Part shown: positions 19,478 to 31,400 of the stretch, piece after piece
Numbering within the stretch: position 1 is the first letter of the stretch
How the letters are laid out: each line of letters starts with the position of its first letter
Origin: Bedellia somnulentella
Lineage: Eukaryota; Arthropoda; Insecta; Lepidoptera; Bedelliidae
Length of the DNA stretch: 64,000 nucleotides
Reading direction: 5' to 3'
Assembly (NCBI GenBank): GCA_963576735.1
Contig: OY755186.1
Location: 12,387,970 to 12,451,969, forward strand
The notes under the pieces: model-generated
The model's database searches: none
Told to the model about the DNA's origin: nothing
What the model saw: only the letters and a program-made list of their open reading frames with translations
Program-made: the position numbers and the translations under genes

Positions 19478-22400
19478 CTGGAACAAATAATTAATCTTTT
19501 AATATTCTTAATCAGGAGGAGGACAAAGGAGTAAGTAAAGCTCTACTTTCAAGGGGTATCAGTACTGTTTCAGGTTGTTGCAAAGTTTAAGAAATATGGA
19601 ATACGGCTCGAGTAGATCTTCGAGCATGTGTGCTGTGTACATTATATAGAATGTGCATTTACATTTATTTATTTTTTTATTTGACTTACAAAACAGGTTA
19701 CATTGAATACAAGTTCAAATACATAATACAGAACAGGAAGCAAGAACGTAACCGCATAATGTAACGATGTAAGTTCAGCATGAATAAAAAAACAAAAGTG
19801 TTAAAGACAAAATAAAAAACATACACATATTACTTTCACAAACACATACAAGTATTTAAATTGAAATAACCAGAGAAAAAAAAAACGAAATAAAGCTATA
19901 TTCGAACTAGCAAATATATTTTGCAACTTTGTGCAAGTTTGAAAACCTGAAATCCATCAAATATGGCTAAATTATCATTGGAAAATTTTGACATACATAC
20001 ATCACGCTGTCAGTTCCGATTGGGGTAGACTGAGACTATTGATCGCCACTTTGTACGCTCCTGGCAAGCCTCTCTTAGCTTCTTTCACATTTATCAATCT
20101 TTTCATACATGCTCTTTTATTCTTTATACTTCGGACACCTGCCTTTTTGAGCACATTCTCTATATGTGTATGTATGTACACATATAGTATGTGTATCTGC
20201 GTTGTATGCGTGGCAGCGTTCATGACGTCAGAGAGGCAGAGTGCGAACTCAGCCATTACGTGTGCTATGTACATAACTATATACTATACTAAAAGGCAAA
20301 ATTGACTGACTGAATCTAGAATCAACGCACACCCGGAACTACTAAACCTAGAAACTTATTTTTTTTCCAGAGGTGTCTTTTATTACGCAAGTGAGCACTT
20401 AAAAAGTAATTCCAGCCTATAATATATAATACCTTACCTGTAAATATTGTTAAACCGTTTTATTATTATTTTTTTCCTTTTATGTTAGTCGCCTGCGGTT
20501 ATTTATCATTGTTTAGTTCTTTTTATTATTTTTCTGCGATTTGTCGATAATATTTTTATTTCTCTGGTTTATGTTATTGTTTTTATTATGTTGTTGTTAT
20601 GGCAACGACGGAGCTGAGAGTTGTCAAATTTTATTTTATCTTAAACTTTTCTTTAGTGATCAATTTTCAATGTGTTTGTGTACGAAGGTAGGATAGTTTT
20701 AAAATATGTTAAATGATACAATTTTAATACACTTTTGGTGTCTAAAACGATAGCGCAGGCATTAATTTTATTTTTAATGTAAGGCTAGGACATTTTACTT
20801 ACTCAAATTTATATGTTTTCATCTTTTTATGTTAACTGAAACTCTTTTTAAAAAATCCTTCTTTTAGGTTTTATTGTCTATTAGGATTTTTTATGGATTG
20901 TCAAGATGTTTTTTTTGGAGGGATAACTAATGGATCATTCTACAAGATATCCTTAAAAAGATATCTTACTGAAGTATTTTTTCGGATAGCTACTACTACC
21001 GTTGTTATATTGAACAACCTTTACTACTTGGTGTCCTTTTGCTAAAACACCTAAGAATTGGCCTAGACCTCGCTTTTTTAACATACCCTTTTTATATTAT
21101 AAATCGATAAAGGACATCAAACTAAACAACTTTGCCCATGGAATGCCTATCTAAAATATTGTAATTTTCAAAATATAATAATAATTAAAAATTGTCGTAC
21201 CTAGTTCAAACTGAGAATGTATACAATGAGATTCCTTGCTTCAGTGAAAATAAAAAATAAAAAAAAAACATTTGATATATGCTTTTCGCTCTGTAAACAA
21301 AAATATAACTTCTTTCTGTATTTTCCAGTTGTATTGATCGTCGTTGAAAAATAATATCATGAAAATAAACCGGTAAGCGAGCGATTGAACTGGAAAATAC
21401 CGAAAGAGGTTATGTTTTTGTTTACACCATAGATCAAATGTTTTTTTTTTATTTTTTATTTTCACTGAAGCAAGGAATCTCATTGTATACATTCTCAGTT
21501 TGAACTAGGTACGACAATTTTTAATTATTATTATATTTTGAAAATTACAATATTTTAGATAGGCATTCCATGGGCAAAGTTGTTAAGTTTGATGTCCTTT
21601 ATCGATTTATAATATAAAAAGGGTATGTTAAAAAAGCGAGGTCTAGGCCAATTATATATAGAATTTTATACCCTGGCAGAATTTGATAAACCAGTCAGAG
21701 TGGTATTCCGAAGTGACCAATCATTTGGTCTTATTGGCTTGTGGACTATAATTCAGCAAAGATTGATATCTGGACCTTTGTTTTCGCCAGCTATACTACT
21801 GGTTTTGGAGATTACTAATACCTTTGCTCCAGCCAGAACGTGGAAGTTCGGAATCGCATCAGTATCGTTATTTAGTTATATTTATTTTATATAATTCCTT
21901 CTTGTATTATTTTTGTATTGTGTACATCTAATTTTTAATAGACTGGTGTAACTTCTTTCTTGTTTTATTAGTCTCCTTGCTCTCCGCGTTTCGTGTCTTA
22001 GGTTTTATTTCCATAAGGGGATTAAGACTTAAGACACGTAATGTTACAAGCCTTAAGGAAATGAAATAGGGGTGTGAAGTTTGTGTGTGAATTTTAAAGA
22101 CTTACAAGTTTGAAAATTGTGATATTTGTATTCGATTACACTATTTAATAATTTTTGGTAAAAGAAGAAATAAAATTTTATATGTAGAAACAGTTTGTAC
22201 GATTTTTTCTCATTTCTGCACTTAAGACGTTGAAATTTAGTATAGGGGTTCCTTTAGTGACGTGAATGAAAATTTAAAAAATAATTTTAGAAATTTATTC
22301 TCTAAAGTAGGAGACTAGGTCGTATGTCAGACAGCGTAGTTGCGCCCCGGTCAACTAGTATAGTACGCGTACCTGCGCGGTGTGCGTGGCGGCGCTGATG

Positions 22401-25400
22401 ACGTCAGACAGACAGCGCGCGAACTCGTCCAGCACGGCGCGCACGTGTCGGGCGCCGGTCAACTAGTATAGTACGCGTACCTGCGCGGTGTGCGTGGCGG
22501 CGCTGATGACGTCAGACAGGCAGCGCGCGAACTCGTCCAGCACGGCGCGCACGTGTCGGGCGCCGGTCAACTAGTATAGTACGCGTACCTGCGCGGTGTG
22601 CGAGGCGGCGCTGATGACGTCAGACAGGCAGCGCGCGAACTCGTCCAGCACGGCGCGCACGGGGTCGGGGGCGCCCGCGTCGCCGCCCGCCGCCACCAGG
22701 CACTGGCACACCGCCTCGATCACCTCGTCCGTCACGAAGCTGCATGGCTGCCTGAAATGACAAGGAATAAAATTAATATACTCGTATATCAATGGAAGAA
22801 AAATAATTTTGAAATAATAGCCCTAAAGATGGTGGCCCAGTCCAAACAATATCACTACCCCATTTCACTTTTAACTCGGTGTCAATTAGACAATTATTAT
22901 TCTTCATGAGAAGTTTCGGAATAATTTCCACCAGTATTTAAGATTAGAGATTCAACAACATCACGATCGAAATAAATGCTTAAACATGGATTTATTAAAT
23001 TCGCCAACTTTACTTGCGGGTCACAGTATATTTTTTTACCTCAAAAACGGTCATCCTCATTTTATGTCTTCATTTGATAGGATTGTTCATTATAAACGCA
23101 TGAGTAGAACTCCCGATTGAAAATTTTGCACAGAATTGTAAAAAAAAGAAAAGTATGAAAAAATACGAAAAATGCATTTGAATATTTTCTAGTAATAAAA
23201 AGATATTTCCAGACATAGAATCAAATATATAATCTGGTTTTAGGGTTGTCAAATATTTATTTAAAGAATTTGTTGCTATAGTATAAGCACTTTATTTGTC
23301 CAGAAGTTCTAAACCGGTATTACTGAAAAATATTTTTGTTACAACATTAGGTACCCCGCAATCCCTTGTACTCCCGTACAGTATGTATGTTGATCTGGAG
23401 TGTATGTTAATTTATTTTTTTAGTACTTTCTTCGATCATTAATATTTGTGTGTAATCATCATTATGACCTATAATTTCTGAATTTGAATCATCTGCGACA
23501 TCATCATCTCCAATTACTTCATAGGGTTTTACTAAATTTAAAACCGTAGGTGGTAAGGGTAGAGATTTTAAACTTTTTAGCCTGTGCTGCAATCGTACGC
23601 AAGAAATACACGGATCCGATGATTCCAGTGCCCTATGAAATAGATCTCACATTGTTTTTTGGCGATTTGATTTGCGACTGTGATGTTCTCTGTCGTACCG
23701 CCAAAATTTATTCCGAGACTCTCCGGCTTGTTCCGATAATAAACCAATTGGTAAAGCTGAGTTTTGTATGATATCCTTACCATGAACTAATATTTTGTGT
23801 AAGGTCACAGTCATGGGATACCACGGATGCTCAGCTACATATTTAACTGCTATTGTTTTGCAAAACTCGCCGAACTTGTTGGGGTCTATAGGTAATGCAC
23901 AGTTTAATGTTACCAACACTGCATGAAGGTCATCTAATAACCATTTCTCAACGTTTAATATATTTGCAAACACAGGACGGTTTTTATCGGATAAAACGGT
24001 TCGCGCCGTATTGCCGTCGTTTGTTGTACCTGAGTTTGGTCGAACCACATCTACAAGTACTTTAAGTTCTTGTCGTAATCGGTCTTGGATACGTTTTTTT
24101 GTTTGTTCGACAACGATCGATTCTGGAGAATTTTTACTAACGCACCACTTTTTGACTGGAAGTTTATAAGCCAAATGAAGCAAGAACTCCAAAACACGAA
24201 TCCACGCGTGCAAGGGACTTAGTCCATACCCAAAAGGTGATGTGTCTGTTGGTCGGTCAAATACTTCGTCCAGCGAATTAAACTGTGTCGAAGTAGCTTT
24301 GCAGAAGGGACACTTCAGTTGAGATGAGGTTTCTGTTATTATATTTAAAACTTTGCCATCGATACAGGTCAAATATAATTTAGGATTAGCAGAAAACTTT
24401 TAAGTGACTCGCCTTTTGCTTTTACTATATTGACAATACTTTGATTGTCTTGACTGATGGTTCATATTCAAGAATATTTTTCAAAGTATTGTGCACTACG
24501 TTTTTGTCTTTTACCAAGAGTTTCATAATTTGTACTAGATTGGGAAATACATGAAATAGATTGTTGAATGGCTGAAATCGAAGTATCTGGATCAGCGTCT
24601 ACTTCTGCAATCATGTCTGTAACGGAGTGAACTTCAGTAATTGGTACATAATGTTCCCTACTAGGACCGGGTAAGGGATCAGCGCTTGCGTTCATTATAA
24701 AGTCTGGAATTGTTGTGGGAATATTATGTTCCCAGCCACTGGAACCGGCGGAAGTGGCGGCTTCTGCTTCAGACTCTGAAATCGTACAGCGATTATATGT
24801 CACGTTAGGATCTGAGATTGAAAATATTTTGAAGTCTACTCCAACATCTTCACTGAGCCATATATTATGTTTTTTCATAAAGTAAGGCATGTTGTATTTG
24901 CATTTTTTGTAAAGTATTTCACACTTAGATGTAAACTTTTTAACAGTTTCTTTAAACTGTTGGTCCATTTAAAGGTCAATAATGTCTAAATCAAGTAATC
25001 GTTGAATAAATCTAGATCTTTGCTCCAAATTAAGGTCCATTGGTCGATACTTTTCTCCAGATTCTTTGGCTAGCACAATGAGCTTTTTGTACAATTCAAG
25101 TCTAGTCATGTCAACTCCTTGCATATTGGTCAATATTAGATAATTATCAGGAAGAAATAAAAAGGCACGACTTTGCTTACTACGTCTAGTCCGTTCTGTC
25201 CTACCGTTTGTCATACCGGTAGGACAGAACGGATAAAAATAGTCCGTTATGTTCGACTACGCTGTCGAACAGAACGGACTACGAAAAAAGTGTCCGGTTT
25301 GTTATACCGGTGAGTTTGAAAGGTAAATAGTGTTGTGCTACACAATAAATGTTCTTGTGACTGGCGGGACTTGGGAAATTTTCACGAGTGAGAAATCATC

Positions 25401-28400
25401 AAGAGATAAAAAACATAGGTTTTTTTACCAGAAATATTGGAATAATGCAATGATTTTGAAATATTTCCCTCCAACCAACTGAATCTGTACAACTTAAAAC
25501 AGACTAACCAAACTGTGCCCCACTGCCTAATTCCGTGTTGACCTTTATAAGTTGTAATAAGTTAGATTAAAACTATGAAGTGGTAAAATAACTTAGACAT
25601 TTGCTTGCTTGCATATTGCTTGTTTTTCGTGTTTTTCTTAGCATTCATGAAGCCATACATATATTTTTAATGAACTAGGACAATTGTTGACCGAAAATAC
25701 AAAAGCCCTTTATGTTTGAAAATAATGTTTGTTTTGTTGAATGAATGTTTTTATCCAATTAAAATTTGATCATCATCAGAGGGAGTGCTCTTTTCCATTG
25801 AGCTATCAAGATCGTTACTGTATTACCTCGGAAATAATTTGGCTCATTATTTATTTTTTAATAGAAATTATTCTAAGTTTTTCTTTCTACTGATGTTTTT
25901 ACACTCTCGAAAATTTCACAAGTCCCGCCAGGCATTAAAAATACATACAAAGTTCAAAATAATTTCTAAGTCTTTTTACCCCTTTATGTTTTAAACATGG
26001 TAGAAATTCATGAACTATAAGTTAAGTTTAGAAAATAATTTACTTATCGGACCTTGGTAAATACCCATCACTCAAAACAATCTCTTGTCTAACAAACCGG
26101 AAACTTTTTTCGTAGTCCGTTCTGTTCGACAGCGTAGTCGAACAGAACGGACTATTTTTATCCGTTCTGTCCTACCGGTATGACAAACGGTAGGACAGAA
26201 CGGACTAGACGGCTTATTAGGTTGTATTGACAAGAATGTAAAATAATGACTCGTTTACATTTGACATAACATTGCCATCGACAAATAGCTAATGGACACA
26301 AGGAGATTGCGTTATTTAAGTTTGTGTACACTTCCAATAATATTTAGTAAGTGACAAAGCTCATCAGAAAAATAAAAGTGTAATATTTTCGAAGTTTTTT
26401 TATTAAAATAGATACTTTAACTAAAATTTAGTATACCTAGTAAGTGACAACCCTGAACCGTAAAATTAAAAGTGTAATATTTTAGAAGTCTTTTTGAGTA
26501 AACGTTTAGATTTTATAGGAGAGGTTAACACTAATCCAATAAAGCGAATAATGTTGGAAAGAAATCCTAATTCATAAGTATGTGACCATAGAAAAATAAA
26601 AATGGAAATTGACAAAATTAACCATAACTCTGCTGTTACTGCGAGAAAAAAAGCAGTTTTTTTTTCTAAATTATCCTGGAACATCACTTTAGTTGAATTC
26701 ATATAAATTATAAACGAAAGTGTATTATTTTCAGTTTAAAATGTTTTTTATGAACTTTCTGGAAAACCTTAGAAATTTTGGAAAACTGTCATAACTTCAG
26801 AATTACATGAAATTTTCAATCAGGAGTTCTACTCATCAACAATCCTATCAAATGAAGACATAAAATAAGGATGACCGTTTTTGAGGTAAAAAAATATACA
26901 GTGCGGCCCCCTGATTATGTATCTTTAGCGACCGTCGATTGTGTCGCAAATCGCACGATTATCGCTGTCAATGTCAAAAAATTGTATGCAATTTGACAGT
27001 TTTGACAGCGACAATATTGCAACTTGCGACACAATCGTGTTTGCAAAAGATACGTAATCAGGGTGCGGGTGTACGCCGGCCGCGACAACTTTTGTTTATA
27101 TGCGGCCGCATCCTTTAAAATTCTGCGGCACGCGATAAAAGAGCGACACTATCAAAGCGTATCCTATTAATGTTATAAACGTGAAAGTTTAGATGTTTAT
27201 GTGTTTGTGCCTAAAGGGCTCCTAAATCACACAATGTATATAAATGAAATTTCGCAGAATGCTAGATAATGACCCAAATTAAAAAATAGAATACTTTCTT
27301 CCCCGGAAAAAATTACCAATAAAATATTAACGCCTGATTGAACTAAGAGTACCGGAGAAAATGCCCAAAGTTTTGTCACAAGCAAATTTGACGGTACAAA
27401 GTCTGTCGGATTTGCTAGAAAACTATATAAAATCGTCGCACTCTCAGAACGAAAGAGGCTAAACTCAAAAATAGTGATATTGAGTTACAATCCTAGAGAG
27501 ATATAAAAAGGTATGCTCAATCCGATTAATAGTAAAACAAAGGCACTAAAGGTGGGTGTACTGTACGTAAGAGCTCTGATGAAAACAATATAGCGGAAGA
27601 TATGGGACTCGCCTCTAGCGCGTGGATCCTTTAAATCAAGCTAACGTCGCATAATAGGGAATATGCATAAAATTTTAAATGCGCTAAAACTTTTTTTTAC
27701 GAATACTTATCGCAATATTATAATGAAAAGGTTTTTTTTTCAATTAACTTATTATTTAAACCCCTAAAATAATATTCAAAAAGTGCAAAATGAGGGAGCG
27801 AAATTCAAACTTCCAAAACGCGCCACCATCGGTTGAACGAAATGTGACGTCATCTGACACGAAATTGTATTCAAAAGCGTCGAAAACACTAAGGGCCAGT
27901 TTTTTGATCCGTGGTTAACTCAACAATTTGTTAAATTTCGTAACTATTAGTTAGATATCAGCTAAAATGCATTTTTTGACCCGTGGTTAGAGTAACTAAT
28001 GGTCAAATATCGAACCAAAATGGATTTACGATTTAACTAATGGTTAGTCATTTAACTATAGTCAATGTAACAAATGGTTATATTTTTAACTCCGGATCAA
28101 AAAACTGGCCCTAAGGTAAACATCCACTGGACGTGTCATGTGACGTCACGTATAGCGCGCGTAAAATGGCGGCGTTTGAACTGCTTAAATTTTTTAAAGT
28201 TTTAAATTTCAATTTTAAAAATATCTAGAGGATTTTGAAGCCCAGTAATATTTTTTTCTACGTTATAAAATAGTAAACTATTAATTTAAGACAAAAAAGA
28301 AAAACATGAATATTCCCTATTGCGCTCAGTCGCAATCGACAAGTGACAGGAACAGGTGTGTGACTCGAAGAAACAGTTTTGTTATTTTAAGCGAGATAGC

Positions 28401-31400
28401 GGTTACCAAAAATGCCTTCGTGTGCTTTTATGCGTTGTGCAAACTATTCCAAAAGAAAAAACAAATCTCATGGAATCACTTTTCACTCGTAAGTACATAA
28501 AAACTTAAAAAGAATATGATATGTTTAAATTCAATTATTGCTTTGTTCGCCATTTTGCATATCTGGTATCGTCGTTGATACAATTTGACCCTGAGTATCC
28601 CGAAGACGCACGACAGCAGCATGCGCTTATCTCGCTCGCGCTACTTTCGAATCAAATATGTTTGTCTCTGTCGTTCGGTAGCGTACAAGACGCACGACAG
28701 CAGCATGCGCTTGTCTCGCTCGCGCTACTTTCGAATCAAATATGTTTGTCTCTGTCGTTCGGTAGCGTACAAGACGCACGACAGCAGCATGCGCTTGTCT
28801 CGCTCGCGTGCTGTGTAGTTGAGAATATGCCTCTTTTCAGTTGAAGGTTATAAGTACGTGCCACATCTATTTTATAATGAATCAAAGCGTAAGAGGCGAC
28901 TAACGGTATTGGGGCTATTAAGGGACTTTTGGGCGATGCGGTTGGAGACCTATCACCAACAACCTTTATTTTACCATCTTTTCCCCACTCAACTTTCCAA
29001 AAGCGGCTGAGAAACTTCTAGTTCCTTAGCTCTGGTTACCCCTTCTAACAGCCATGAGTATATATATATGAGAATTTTCCGACCCTATAACAATAAGTGC
29101 CTTTGTTTTAAAACATACTTTTTTATGCCTCTCTATGAATGTAACTCAATATCACTATTTTTGACTTGAGCCTTTCGTTCTGAGAGTGCGGTATGTATTT
29201 TATTTTATTTAGAAGATTTACAGCATTAAAACTTAATGATATAAACTTAATGATTATCTTTTAGCCATTTACAAATCTTCACACGTAATATACTGCTAGC
29301 TTAAGGAAAAACAGGTTATATTTACTTTATAATAATAAATATGATAATAATGCAGAGAACTTTTTTTTTTAAAGTTAAATATAAATGTGATACGTTATGT
29401 ACAAAACAATATTCAAACATTAACAAGGTGCCTGCTACTGGTTGTCGTCAAAGTACTGCCGGGTGAAACTCGACTTTATAGATGTACGTGTTATGTGCAT
29501 ACTTGAGTCGCGTGGCGGGCTCGGGCTCGGGGCGCGGCGCGATGGGCGCGTAGCGGGGCGCGTGCTCGTCCTTCGCCTCCTCCACGTTGCGGCAGCCCAC
29601 GCACTTGCAGATGCCCGAGCACGCGATTTTAGCCTGTAAACAAATCGGGGGTTAGAACATACATATACTTACGGCTATAAATCCCTACAAGGGGTAGCCA
29701 GAGCTAAGGAATCAGAAATTCCTCAGCCACTTTTGCGTGGGGAAAAGATGGTAAAATAAAGGTTGTTGGTGATGGGTCTCCAACCGCATCGCCCAAAAGT
29801 CCCTTAAAAACCCCAATACCGTTAGTTGCTTCTTACGTACACCCACCGAAAAAAATGGGGTAGTGCTATTCTAAGCCGACACTACACAGCACATAGGGAG
29901 TAATATTGTGTATAGGTTTCTAAGCGGCGAAAAACGAGGATTGAGCGTCCCCCCGGTCGTGGGTCTATCTCCCAGGGTGGTGTGAGGGAAGGGCAGTCGT
30001 TCTTATAAGGGAACAACTAGTGCGGGGTGAGGGCGAAGATGCGGATTACTCCTCTCACCATGGGACTGATATCGGGGCGGTAGAGGGGAGGGGGAGGGGG
30101 ACGGTTTCTGGAAGGAGGAATCGAGTCGTACATGCGACAAGATAACGTCAACGCAAAAATTTTCCACGGTTCTGATTTTTAAATCTCGGTGAATGGTGCA
30201 ATACGCGTACAAAGTTTGAAAATAAATGACCATTTCCCGTTCACTTTACTTCAACAAGTCACTTCAAAGGAAGCAAGAGGATTCGTCCGAGAAAACTAGT
30301 CTAAAACTTTTTTATGATATTGTCTTTATATTTTTTTACTAAGTTTTCCTTTGGATAGTAATACTTTTTAGGCATATATCTACTTAAAAATTATTAAAAC
30401 TAAAATAAGATACGAACTTCGAAACATTCACAATAATTCTTCAGACACCCACTTCTTTTGCAATTACAACCTTTATTGTGTCTTCTAATGGGCGCTGGCC
30501 CGCCAGCCTTTGCTTTTCCTATTTTTGGCCTGTGGAAAAATAAACAGATAAGAACCCATGAACTAAACAAATGAATAAGTAGATAGCAAAATCGCCATAT
30601 AAAGGCAGCCTCGAACCCATATATTTGCTAAAAGTAAGTATTACCTGAAAGCATTGGGATTCCTATCAAGACATCCTCGAATCGCCTTCTGTCTCATCTC
30701 TTCAAAATCCAGATTATTGTGGCAGTTGTTGCAATTACAGTTGTTGCAGAACTCTCCGTTTGCGAAACAGTCGCAATACAACTTCAGACATCGGGACTTT
30801 GTGCAGTTGCATGGCCTGCGGGGGCGGCCGTCTAGTTCTGATAGGAGGGAACCGGCTGAAATTTTATAAATACTTGTATGTGTCCCGAAATTTAACGATG
30901 TGTTTGGACTAGGAAGTCGGCCTGAGTACTACTCTGGGAAAAATAATTGAAAGGCCACCTTCTTATTTTTGCAATTATTAAATAAATTTAAGCAACTTTT
31001 TTAAATTGTTTTCTTATAATAGGTACTATGAGGACGACTTCGTGTATTAGATCCTGTGTAGATTAAAAGTTACAAAGATCACTTAAATAGATTGGTATGT
31101 TTGCAGGGTCACAGAGAGGCCTCGAGTGGCTATTACATGACGTGGTATAAAGATTTTTGCCAAAGACATGAATTCCATGTTACTTACCATTATCAGAGGG
31201 TGAGGGTAGAGATTGTGGTCGCGGGAACGTGTTATCTGACACTTGAATGTTGAGGAAGTTCTGGTATGTATCATTCTGAAATTAATTTGTTTTAATAAAT
31301 ACATATGTAAAAATACACGCTCATCTTAGTAAATTTTCTAATAATTGTGGCCAGACATATAAGTAATATAAATAACGTAAAAAGCAACGAGTAATCGTAT

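Larger units (their letters stand above)
23022..26903 (-). mobile_element. Transib/RAG1-like DNA transposon with RSS-like ends
   Basis: The ends are inverted repeats of about 105 bp (23022-23125 against 26800-26903). The left end reads CACAGTA, then a 12-bp spacer TATTTTTTTACC, then TCAAAAACG. The right end in reverse complement reads CACTGTA with the same spacer and nonamer-like block. This is the layout of a 12-RSS (heptamer CACAGTG, nonamer ACAAAAACC). Transib elements start with CAC and make 5-bp GC-rich duplications. The minus-strand coding region (25180-23407) is broken and a palindromic MITE (25188-26206) is inserted at its 5' side. Sits in lin-54 intron 20. Confidence 0.75.

Noticed and set aside
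22598..22909. Plus-strand 103-residue Ala/Arg/His-rich frame
   Set aside because: Antisense of lin-54 exon 21.
26466..26702. Small minus-strand frame with a hydrophobic, membrane-like stretch
   Set aside because: AT-rich non-coding part of the Transib-like element; no homology motifs.
28521..28844. 107-residue plus-strand frame with a 28-residue repeat
   Set aside because: Made by an 84-bp tandem repeat whose length is divisible by three; a second frame is open too; no family features.
29442..29639. Plus-strand 65-residue frame, GC-rich
   Set aside because: Antisense of lin-54 exon 20.
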